This document shows positions 1 through 5,654 of a DNA stretch of 5,654 nt, one piece after another. Made by a program: the position numbers and the translations under genes. The stretch's first letter is position 1. Every line of letters begins with the position of its first letter. The DNA lies in NCBI GenBank assembly GCA_900317215.1, contig ONFW01000083.1, forward strand, positions 1 through 5,654, in the 5' to 3' direction. Source of the stretch: an uncultured Eubacteriales bacterium (lineage in GTDB: Bacteria; Bacillota; Clostridia; Oscillospirales; Acutalibacteraceae). The notes under the pieces are model-generated. The model saw only the letters and a list, made by a program, of their open reading frames with translations, did no database searches and was not told the DNA's origin.

Positions 1-126
1 GCCGTCATCATAGCCGCCGTCATCATAGCCGCCGTCATCATAGCCGCCGTCATCATAGCCGCCGTCATCATAGCCGCCGTCATCATAACCGCCGTCATCG
101 TAATCGCCGTCATCATAGCCGCCGTC
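1..126 (-). repeat. 15-bp in-frame tandem repeat encoding GYDDG units in FtsQ
   Basis: Eight complete head-to-tail copies of a 15-bp unit (plus-strand gccgtcatcatagcc) occupy 1-120, followed by a 6-base partial copy. The copies at 1-75 and 106-120 are identical. The copy at 76-90 has one silent change (GGC to GGT). The copy at 91-105 has three changes, one of which converts Gly to Asp (DYDDG). The unit is a multiple of three, so gain or loss of copies keeps the ftsQ frame. The array continues past the left edge, so its full copy number cannot be known here. The encoded peptide is acidic, with two Asp and one Tyr per five residues, and is predicted to be disordered. Confidence 0.95.
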
Positions 127-1290
127 TGAGGTCGTTTCGCTATCCGGGGGCGTCTCCGTCTGAGATGCTTCTGAGCTCTGAGTCGTTGACGGCTCCGGGC
201 TTACCTGTTTGGAGGGCTCCGGCTTTGAGGGGTCCTCCGAATTATAGTAGGACTTTCCTCCCTCTGATGAGCTGAGGCTGACGTCAAGCGTACCCTTGCT
301 GTTTTCGGGAATACCCTTATCCGTAATTATCTTTTTTGCTGTCCTCAGCTTATAATCAATGTTTTCCGGCGTACCAAGAATAATGTGCAGACCGTTCTTT
401 GTTTCAATAACGATCTTTGAAAGATTTGTTACATCTACGACCTTCAGTATTCCCAGACCGTTTTCCTCTGCCCCCTCAAGAATTTTGCTTATGTAGCCCT
501 CAAGGCTCTTATCCTTGTAAACCACAGATGATGAAAGCTGAGGAGATAAGAGTCTTGCACCGAGAACGATTGGAACATCTGACTGCTTTTCCTGTGAGAT
601 ATCGATGATCTTTCCACTCTCACTAAGCAGAACATAATTTCCCTCACTCTCTATCACGGAGGTCGGTACAGCCTCCTTCACATGTATAATGACTCTGTTG
701 ACCAGCTTCTTCTCAATGCTCACCGATTCGATAAAGGGATATTCCTTCCAGATGTCGTTTTCGCCGGTCGAGGTATTGCACATAATAAGGTTTTCACCTG
801 TTGTAATATGGCTCGTCTTTATTATGTCATCATTGTTGTACCGTGTCTCGCCCTCCACGATTATCTCGTCTATCTTGAAAAATACAGTCAGAGAAAGAAC
901 CCCAAAAACCGACAGAACTATCAGAAGCGTAACACAATAAAAAAGAATGCGCTTCAGCTTTCTCTTATAGGGGCTTATAGGCGCCTTGGCAGGAGGCAAG
1001 GGCTTAAGATAATGCAGACTGCTCTCCCCGTTCCCTGAGCGCTTTAGTATTTTTTCAGCGCCCTTCTCCACCATATCAGGCGTATTGAAGGGATCCCCGT
1101 AGTTTCTGTCGCCGCTGAGGACGATCTCGTTTCGGTTTCTTTTCTTCCGCTTTTTTCCTCCCTGCCGCCCTGCATTGCGGCGGTGAGTTTTTCCGGCGGA
1201 GCCTGTGCTGCCGCCCTTGTTTATTCCGGAGGGTACGGGCTTTTGTTTCCCTTCTCCGCCGGGTTTCTTGTCCGAAGGATCCTTGCTCAT
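1..1290 (-). CDS. ftsQ: Cell division protein FtsQ/DivIB, with a GYDDG-repeat C-terminal tail (3' end beyond window)
   Basis: FtsQ/DivIB is a bitopic membrane protein of the divisome. In the family it binds the FtsL/FtsB(DivIC) pair and links it to the septal synthase FtsW-PBP. The reading frame is open for 430 codons and has no stop before the left edge. Residues 1-110 are a long basic, Gly-rich cytoplasmic tail with a Lys/Arg cluster near 36-54. One transmembrane helix spans about 115-138. A POTRA domain follows (about 139-208, starting FKIDEIIVEG and including YPFIESVSIEKKL), then the beta domain (about 209-345, with YVLLSESGKIID and VPIVLGARLL). From about 346 to 388 comes a Pro/Ser/Thr/Glu-rich linker, then GYDDG pentapeptides to the edge. 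The ATG has a strong GGGAGG site five bases upstream and lies 38 bases after murG, so it is co-transcribed. Family members usually end soon after the beta domain, so the tail is the odd part. The FtsQ identity is firm; the tail's function is unknown. Confidence 0.93.
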   Translation of the reverse strand, partial: MSKDPSDKKPGGEGKQKPVPSGINKGGSTGSAGKTHRRNAGRQGGKKRKKRNRNEIVLSGDRNYGDPFNTPDMVEKGAEKILKRSGNGESSLHYLKPLPPAKAPISPYKRKLKRILFYCVTLLIVLSVFGVLSLTVFFKIDEIIVEGETRYNNDDIIKTSHITTGENLIMCNTSTGENDIWKEYPFIESVSIEKKLVNRVIIHVKEAVPTSVIESEGNYVLLSESGKIIDISQEKQSDVPIVLGARLLSPQLSSSVVYKDKSLEGYISKILEGAEENGLGILKVVDVTNLSKIVIETKNGLHIILGTPENIDYKLRTAKKIITDKGIPENSKGTLDVSLSSSEGGKSYYNSEDPSKPEPSKQVSPEPSTTQSSEASQTETPPDSETTSDGGYDDGDYDDGGYDDGGYDDGGYDDGGYDDGGYDDGGYDDG

Positions 1291-1328
1291 ATTTTCCTCC
1301 CTTCCTGCTTTTCTGATTTCCTTTTTCC

Positions 1329-2453
1329 TTATTTCGGTGCCGTGAGCACCTCTATGATGACCGAATAGATCCGCTTTGAAGCATCAGCCACAGCCATTTT
1401 CAAGGCATTGGCGGAGTATTCCTCAAGTCTTGAGGGATCTGAGGCAAGCTTGTCGATCTCCTCCGTAAGCTTTTCGGGAGTGAGATCCTTTTCCTCTATC
1501 ATCACCGCAGCGTTCTGTCTCACAAGGGACATTGCGTTATGGTACTGGTGATTTTCAGCTACATTCGGAGAGGGGATAAGTATAGAGGGCTTGCCCTTGA
1601 CCTCTATCTCGCTCAGGGTTATCGCTCCCGCTCTCGCAATTACCAGATCGGCTGCGGCAAGACACACAGGCATATCGTTTATATATTCCCTGATGTCAAG
1701 GTTCTTTGCATTTTCAAGATCCGCACCCTTTTCCTTGAGAAGCTCCGGAAACCACTTGCCGTATTGTCCGTATGCATGTATATGCTGATACTTCCCGTCC
1801 TGTGCGCTCCTTGCTATTATATCCGCAAGAGATTCGTTAATTACCTTGGCTCCGAGGCTTCCTCCGAAGGAAAGGATCACGGGACGCTCGTCAAGTCCGA
1901 GCTGTTTTCTTGCCTGCTGTTTTTCCTGAGCAAGAATCTCTCCTCTTACCGGATTGCCCGTATCGACAAATTTGCACTTTCCCTTGAAATGCTTTCTTGC
2001 ATCGGGCATTGCGAGCATTACCCTTGTCGCATGCTTTGAGAGCATCTTGTTAGTCACACCGGGATAGGCGTTCTGCTCGTGAATGAGCGTAGGTACGCCC
2101 ATCTGAGCGGCAGCTCTGAGCACAGGTCCGCTTACATATCCACCCGTTCCGATGCAAATATCGGGCTTGAACTCCGAAATGATCTTCTTGGATTCCTTGC
2201 CCGCTGATATCGCCCTTTTCACGGTGACGATATTCTTTTTGAGCGCCGCAAAGGATATCTGTCTGCTGAAGCCCTGAACGGTTATTCCCCTGAATTCAAA
2301 GCCGGCCTGCGGAACAAGACGCTCCTCCATGCCGCCCTTAGCGCCGATGTAAAGGATCTCGGCATCGGGCTGATGCTCTCTGACATAGCCTGCAATGGCA
2401 AGGGCAGGATTGATATGACCCGCGGTACCGCCGCCAGCAAAAATAATTTTCAT
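1329..2453 (-). CDS. murG: MurG, UDP-GlcNAc:lipid I N-acetylglucosaminyltransferase
   Basis: MurG transfers GlcNAc from UDP-GlcNAc to lipid I (undecaprenyl-PP-MurNAc-pentapeptide), making lipid II at the inner face of the membrane. The 374-residue length is normal for this GT-B fold enzyme. Visible hallmarks are the N-terminal glycine loop GGGTAGH (residues 7-13), IGTGGYVSGP (101-110), HEQNAYPG (125-132), TGNPVRGE (165-172), FGGSLGA (196-202) and the C-terminal donor-site region RAGAITLSE (274-282) followed by NVAENHQYHNA (297-307). I chose the ATG at 2453 because a GAGGG site lies nine bases upstream. A GTG at 2459 would add two residues but leaves only three bases to that site. The gene starts 14 bases after the ftsW stop and ends 38 bases before ftsQ, which supports one operon. 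The sequence appears intact. Confidence 0.97.
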   Translation of the reverse strand: MKIIFAGGGTAGHINPALAIAGYVREHQPDAEILYIGAKGGMEERLVPQAGFEFRGITVQGFSRQISFAALKKNIVTVKRAISAGKESKKIISEFKPDICIGTGGYVSGPVLRAAAQMGVPTLIHEQNAYPGVTNKMLSKHATRVMLAMPDARKHFKGKCKFVDTGNPVRGEILAQEKQQARKQLGLDERPVILSFGGSLGAKVINESLADIIARSAQDGKYQHIHAYGQYGKWFPELLKEKGADLENAKNLDIREYINDMPVCLAAADLVIARAGAITLSEIEVKGKPSILIPSPNVAENHQYHNAMSLVRQNAAVMIEEKDLTPEKLTEEIDKLASDPSRLEEYSANALKMAVADASKRIYSVIIEVLTAPK

Positions 2454-2462
2454 AAACACACA

Positions 2463-2470
2463 CCCTCTTA
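2463..2470 (-). promoter_or_regulatory. murG ribosome binding site overlapping the ftsW stop codon
   Basis: The minus strand reads TAAGAGGG. The first three bases are the ftsW stop codon and GAGGG is the Shine-Dalgarno core, nine bases before the murG ATG at 2453. This spacing decides between the ATG at 2453 and the GTG at 2459. The overlap suggests that ribosomes finishing ftsW could affect access to the murG start, which is inference from position only. Confidence 0.7.
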
Positions 2471-3730
2471 TGCTCTTTCAAGATTTGAAGTTCTTGATAT
2501 TGACAGTATTATCCCCATCTGAGCCAACAGCGTTATCAGCGAGGAACCGCCGTAGCTGAAAAACGGCAGACTGATACCTGTATTCGGCAGCCAGTCGGTG
2601 ATGACCATGATATTGAGTATCACCTGCAGACCTATCTGGATCGAAAGACCCATGCCGAGCAATGCACCGAATTTATCTCTTGCGCGCATTGATATAGTGA
2701 TGCCTCTCCACACGAGAAGGGCAAAGATACAGAGAATGATAGCGGCACCGATGAAGCCGAGCTCCTCACATACAACAGCGAATACAAAGTCATTCTGAGC
2801 CTCGGGGATATAGAGGAATTTCTGTCTGGACTGTCCGAGTCCGAGTCCCCAGAAGCCGCCCGAGCCTATCGCATAAAGGGAATTTCTCGTTTGATAGGTA
2901 AGCTGATAAAGCTCGTCTGTTTCAGGGTGAAGAGCCTGTCCCCAGCCCTGAAGTCTGGTCATAGCATAGCTGAGCATCCCCGTTGCAGCCAGCACTATCA
3001 CTGCGGTGACGACCAGAGCGAGAGCTATGATAAAATATCTCAGCTTAACGCCGCTTATGAACATCATCGAAACTATGAGCAGGGCAATAATAACTATACC
3101 CGAATAATGCGGTTCAAGAATGAGCAGGGCGGAAATCACCCCAACGAGGATAATTGAGGGAAGGACGCCGTATTTAAAGGTATCCATTTTTTTGAAATGC
3201 TTTGAATTGAAATGCGCAAGGAAAAGCACGGCTGCAAATTTTGCTATCTCAGAAGCCTGTATTGAGATATCGCCTATGCCTATCCAGCGCTTTACACCGC
3301 CGCTGCCGGGCATGCCGGGCATTATGAGCACTACGACAAGTGAGAGCAGCGCAATGGCAAGCACGGGGTAGGCAAGCTTATGAAAATGATGATAGTCGAA
3401 ATATGACAGCACCATCATTATTACTATGCCTGCTGCAGCAAAGCCTGCCTGCTTGATAAGAAACGCAAAGCTGTTGTTCCTGTAGGCGTAAGCCGAGGGA
3501 TAGCTTGCGGAAAACATCATTATCAGTCCGATAATAAGGAGTATTATCACCAGAAACAAAAAGGTCATATCAAGTCCGAGACGCATCGAAAAAACCTTGC
3601 GGCGTTTTTTTACTCTTCTCGGATAGCCCGTTCTCTCCTCGCCCCTTGTTTCAGGCTGTCTGCCCGGAGAAGGAGACGGCATCGGGAGCTTTCTTGCGGG
3701 TGAAGAATCAAGTCTCACAGCATAGAACAT
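2468..3730 (-). CDS. ftsW: FtsW/SpoVE-type SEDS peptidoglycan glycosyltransferase
   Basis: This is a SEDS-family polytopic membrane protein that polymerises lipid II into glycan strands together with a class B PBP. Here the partner is presumably the PASTA PBP encoded upstream. The 420 residues contain about ten hydrophobic segments starting near residue 54. Family motifs include VKRWIGIG (146-153), LEPHYSG (205-211), GSGGFWGLGLGQS (289-301), PEAQNDFVFAVVCEELG (309-325) and LPNTGISLPFFSYGGSS (381-397). D314 in the NDF motif matches the family's putative catalytic Asp. The usual QPSE motif reads QASE (158-161). Residues 1-48 form a hydrophilic Pro/Arg/Lys-rich cytoplasmic extension. The start is uncertain: the ATG at 3730 directly abuts an AAAGG site, while the ATG at 3586 (residue 49) has CAAGG eight bases upstream and would give a 372-residue protein. 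I keep 3730 because coding looks continuous and it leaves only a 47-base gap to mraY. Whether its role is vegetative (FtsW) or sporulation-specific (SpoVE) cannot be told. Confidence 0.93.
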   Translation of the reverse strand: MFYAVRLDSSPARKLPMPSPSPGRQPETRGEERTGYPRRVKKRRKVFSMRLGLDMTFLFLVIILLIIGLIMMFSASYPSAYAYRNNSFAFLIKQAGFAAAGIVIMMVLSYFDYHHFHKLAYPVLAIALLSLVVVLIMPGMPGSGGVKRWIGIGDISIQASEIAKFAAVLFLAHFNSKHFKKMDTFKYGVLPSIILVGVISALLILEPHYSGIVIIALLIVSMMFISGVKLRYFIIALALVVTAVIVLAATGMLSYAMTRLQGWGQALHPETDELYQLTYQTRNSLYAIGSGGFWGLGLGQSRQKFLYIPEAQNDFVFAVVCEELGFIGAAIILCIFALLVWRGITISMRARDKFGALLGMGLSIQIGLQVILNIMVITDWLPNTGISLPFFSYGGSSLITLLAQMGIILSISRTSNLERA

Positions 3731-3750
3731 CCTTTCTTAAAGGTAACACA

Positions 3751-3769
3751 GCAGACAGACCCTGTCTGC
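3751..3769 (-). other. Perfect intercistronic hairpin between mraY and ftsW
   Basis: An 8-bp perfect inverted repeat (GCAGACAG / CTGTCTGC) is separated by a 3-base loop. It starts eight bases after the mraY stop and ends 20 bases before the ftsW ATG at 3730. No U-run follows on the minus strand, since the next bases are TGTGTTACC, so it does not look like an intrinsic terminator. It could stabilise or process the mRNA, or affect ftsW translation; none of these roles is shown by the sequence. Confidence 0.6.
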
Positions 3770-3777
3770 GAAAAAGA

Positions 3778-4803
3778 TCATACGGAAAATGCGGGTATCC
3801 TGTAATTGCCGTTTACAACAACTATAAACGCAAGAGCTCCGCAGATGACTGTAAATACGCTGAACATCACGACTATCTTGACTTCGGACCAGCCGCACAT
3901 CTCAAAATGGTGATGTATCGGACTCATCTTGAAAAGTCTCTTTCCCTTGGTAGCCTTGAAATAGAGCACCTGCAGAATGACGGAGAACATCTCAATGATA
4001 TAAACAAGTCCCATGAGTATGAGCATGATAGGCATATCGAGAGCAAAGGCGAGCGCACAGACATAACCGCCGAGATACAGCGAGCCTGTATCTCCCATAA
4101 ACACCTTTGCAGGGTGGAAGTTCCACACAAGAAAACCGAGACAGCCGCCTGCAAGCGCCGCAGACATTATGGAAACGCCCATTCTGCTGACAAAGCTTGC
4201 GATCAGCATGAAGAAAATACAGATAAAGAATGTGACTGAGCCGTCAAGCCCGTCGATCCCGTCGGTAAGATTTGCAGCGTTAACGATCCCCACAATGAGT
4301 ATCGCCGCAATGGGATAGTAGAAAATACCTATATCGAGCATTCCGTAGAAGGGAATGAAGGTCTCTGTCTTTCCTCCGAAAATAGCTATTGTGATAAGAT
4401 AGGCTATGGCAACAACAAACTGCAGAACAAGCTTCTGCACTGCGGTAAGACCAAGATTTCTCTTTTTGACCGCCTTGATATAGTCATCTATAAAACCGAT
4501 AGCGCCGAACGCCGCAGCCATGAACATTCCTGCAAATATCTTTGCATTGAGCAGCGGAGTTTCCTGTACACCAAAGGCATGATACATAAGAATACACAGT
4601 GTACCGACAACTATGCTTGCGGCAATGAACATGAATCCGCCCATTATCGGCGTCCCCTGCTTGGAATTATGCCACTGAGGGCCCTCCTCCCTAATGGTCT
4701 GTCCGAAATGGATTTTTTTCAAAAAGGGTACGAGCCATATCCCAAAAGCCGCCGCAGCCGCAAAGGACACTATCGCAGCTATCACAGTCCACATTCCTGT
4801 CAT
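3778..4803 (-). CDS. mraY: MraY, phospho-N-acetylmuramoyl-pentapeptide-transferase
   Basis: MraY is an integral membrane enzyme that transfers phospho-MurNAc-pentapeptide from UDP to undecaprenyl phosphate, giving lipid I, the first membrane step of peptidoglycan synthesis. The 341-residue protein has about ten hydrophobic segments and all the main family signatures: GPQWHNSKQGTPIMGG (41-56), FIDDY with the Asp pair D106/D107 (104-108), NLTDGIDGLDG (178-188), NFHPAKVFMGDTGS (228-241) and SPIHHHFE with H297-H299 (294-301). The ATG has two possible Shine-Dalgarno stretches, GAGG four bases upstream and AAGGTGG ten bases upstream. The product feeds MurG, encoded two genes downstream. Upstream lies a 259-base gap after the PBP gene, where murE, murF or both would be expected in some relatives. 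No key residue is missing. Confidence 0.97.
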   Translation of the reverse strand: MTGMWTVIAAIVSFAAAAAFGIWLVPFLKKIHFGQTIREEGPQWHNSKQGTPIMGGFMFIAASIVVGTLCILMYHAFGVQETPLLNAKIFAGMFMAAAFGAIGFIDDYIKAVKKRNLGLTAVQKLVLQFVVAIAYLITIAIFGGKTETFIPFYGMLDIGIFYYPIAAILIVGIVNAANLTDGIDGLDGSVTFFICIFFMLIASFVSRMGVSIMSAALAGGCLGFLVWNFHPAKVFMGDTGSLYLGGYVCALAFALDMPIMLILMGLVYIIEMFSVILQVLYFKATKGKRLFKMSPIHHHFEMCGWSEVKIVVMFSVFTVICGALAFIVVVNGNYRIPAFSV

Positions 4804-5062
4804 CTTACCTCTTCCACCTTTCTTTTCTCCTGCAGCCCCAAACAGAGCTTATAATACCCTCAGCCTTCCTCTTAAACGAAGCCTGCCGCATACGCGAACG
4901 GTATTCCCGCCGCTCAATATCTCAAGGCAGTCAACGCCCCAACTGCTCATCATGCCTCTTAAATCAATTCCGCACGTCAGACGTCATCAGAACAAGTGAA
5001 AAGCGCCTCTGCCGCCCTTATACTCTGCAGTTTTGCAGAGAAACAAGAAATGCAGCTTCAGA
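4804..5062 (-). other. 259-base gap between the PBP gene and mraY, no convincing gene
   Basis: This is the only long intergenic stretch in the window. On the minus strand it begins with a perfect hairpin (5023-5040) and ends with the purine-rich mraY ribosome binding region. A 34-codon frame (4849-4953, starting ATGATGAGC) is present. It has no recognisable motif and an Arg/Leu-rich end, and a stop lies a few codons upstream, so I do not call it a gene. A weak promoter-like pair, TTTAAG (4876-4871) and TATAAG (4853-4848) with 17-base spacing, could give mraY its own start, but each half matches the consensus poorly. Confidence 0.5.
5023..5040 (-). other. Perfect hairpin downstream of the PBP gene
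   Basis: A 7-bp perfect inverted repeat (CTCTGCA / TGCAGAG) with a 4-base loop begins 22 bases after the PBP stop codon. On the minus strand it is followed by GTATAAGGGC-type sequence, not a U-run, so it is not a standard intrinsic terminator. It may protect the 3' end of an upstream mRNA segment or act in processing; this is inference. Confidence 0.5.
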
Positions 5063-5654
5063 CTACATTATACTGTTATCCTGATTAAACGTCACCGTTA
5101 TCACAGTATAGGGATCCACAAGGGTATCGGGGTCGATATCCTGAGATTTAGCATAGCTGACACCCTCAGCAGAAAGCGAGCCCCTGATGCAAATATTCAG
5201 TTCATTCTCCGCCGCTATCCTGCTGACCTCCGTCAAAGAAAGTCCCGAGAAATCAGGCACCTTGACCTGAGTGATCTTCGCTTTTTCATCGGTATAGAGT
5301 ATCACGGTGCCGTCCTTTGGTATAGTGGTATATGCAGACGGATTCTGTGAAACCACCGTGCTTCCGCTTCCTACCGTTACAGGCTTGAGCCTGTCGTTTG
5401 TTACAGCCGTTTCAGCCTCTCTGATATCAAGGCCGACATAAGCACCTGTTGTCGTATCCAGATTATCCAGCTCAGCTCCGGTGTATACTTTTTCGATACC
5501 GAGATAAGGCAGTGCCTCACTGAGGATATTTCTGAAGCAGGGACCGGCAACAGCAGAACCGTAGTAATTGATGTTCGGGTCGGGAGTATCGAAATAGCAT
5601 ATAAGCGCTACCTGCGGGTCGTCGGCAGGGGCAAAGCCGCAGAACGAGCCTACA
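5063..5654 (-). CDS. Class B penicillin-binding protein (FtsI/SpoVD type), C-terminal fragment with two PASTA domains
   Basis: This is the end of a septal or sporulation-type transpeptidase that crosslinks peptidoglycan outside the membrane and pairs with a SEDS protein such as the FtsW encoded here. Only the last 196 residues are in the window, ending in TAG; the start lies beyond the right edge. The fragment opens with GSFCGFAPADDPQVAL (fragment residues 2-17), the usual sequence just after the KTG box of class B PBPs. It then has the YYGSAVAGPCF segment (30-40), which closes the transpeptidase fold. PASTA 1 spans about 69-123 (VGLDIREAETA, then VVSQNPSAY and DGTVILYT). PASTA 2 spans about 128-190 (VKVPDFSGLSLTEV). 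The SxxK, SxN and KTG motifs are outside the window, so activity cannot be judged. Gene position and PASTA domains fit SpoVD, PBP2B or PBP2X relatives, and I cannot separate these, so no symbol is given. Confidence 0.92.
   Translation of the reverse strand, partial: VGSFCGFAPADDPQVALICYFDTPDPNINYYGSAVAGPCFRNILSEALPYLGIEKVYTGAELDNLDTTTGAYVGLDIREAETAVTNDRLKPVTVGSGSTVVSQNPSAYTTIPKDGTVILYTDEKAKITQVKVPDFSGLSLTEVSRIAAENELNICIRGSLSAEGVSYAKSQDIDPDTLVDPYTVITVTFNQDNSIM

Noticed and set aside
1..126. Possible CRISPR array or origin iterons
   Set aside because: The units are contiguous without spacers, are exactly 15 bp, and keep the ftsQ reading frame with mostly silent or conservative changes. This fits a coding tandem repeat.
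2451..2459. GTG start for murG at 2459
   Set aside because: It would be only three bases from the GAGGG site, while the ATG at 2453 has nine-base spacing and gives the usual N-terminus that leads straight into the glycine loop.
3751..3769. Intrinsic terminator in the mraY-ftsW gap
   Set aside because: No U-run follows the stem on the transcribed strand, and the next gene continues the same pathway.
3924..4154. Minus-strand 76-codon frame inside mraY
   Set aside because: It overlaps the highly conserved MraY coding sequence in another frame and shows no recognisable motif.
4848..4876. Promoter TTTAAG-17-TATAAG upstream of mraY
   Set aside because: The -35 matches only three of six consensus bases and there is no independent support, so it is mentioned in the gap entry but not called.
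4849..4953. 34-codon minus-strand frame in the gap before mraY
   Set aside because: It is short, has no motif, and its Shine-Dalgarno spacing to the first ATG is only one base (four to the second). It may be chance.
417..5350. Many plus-strand open frames of 60-200 codons, such as 1539-2039 and 3646-4239
   Set aside because: They lie antisense to well-identified genes, show no family motifs, and have low-complexity or implausible composition. They are shadows of the minus-strand coding sequences.

Overview
The window is a stretch of the division and cell wall (dcw) cluster of a low-to-mid GC Gram-positive bacterium. It is most likely a member of the Clostridia close to Ruminococcus/Oscillospiraceae. 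This placement is inferred from gene order, protein style and purine-rich Shine-Dalgarno sites, not from a database match. All genes lie on the minus strand and read from right to left.

In transcription order the window holds: (1) the C-terminal 196 residues of a class B penicillin-binding protein of the FtsI/SpoVD type, with two PASTA domains, cut by the right edge (5063-5654); (2) a 259-base gap with a perfect hairpin but no convincing gene (4804-5062); (3) mraY (3778-4803); (4) a 47-base gap that holds a perfect 8-bp hairpin; (5) ftsW, a SEDS glycosyltransferase (2468-3730); (6) murG (1329-2453), whose ribosome binding site overlaps the ftsW stop codon; (7) a 38-base purine-rich gap; and (8) ftsQ/divIB, running off the left edge (1-1290).

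The genes form one pathway. MraY makes lipid I, MurG converts it to lipid II, FtsW polymerises lipid II into glycan strands, and the class B PBP crosslinks them. FtsQ is the membrane scaffold that ties the septal synthase to the divisome. The murE, murF, murD and murB genes that interleave with these in Bacillus-type clusters are absent from this stretch.

The most unusual element is the end of FtsQ. After a normal TM-POTRA-beta architecture, the protein continues into a Pro/Ser/Thr/Glu-rich linker and then a (GYDDG)n pentapeptide array encoded by a 15-bp tandem repeat. At least eight units are visible and the array runs past the left edge. I see no mobile elements, CRISPR arrays, tRNA or rRNA genes, or defence genes. 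Apart from the FtsQ tail and some intercistronic structure, this is an ordinary core region.
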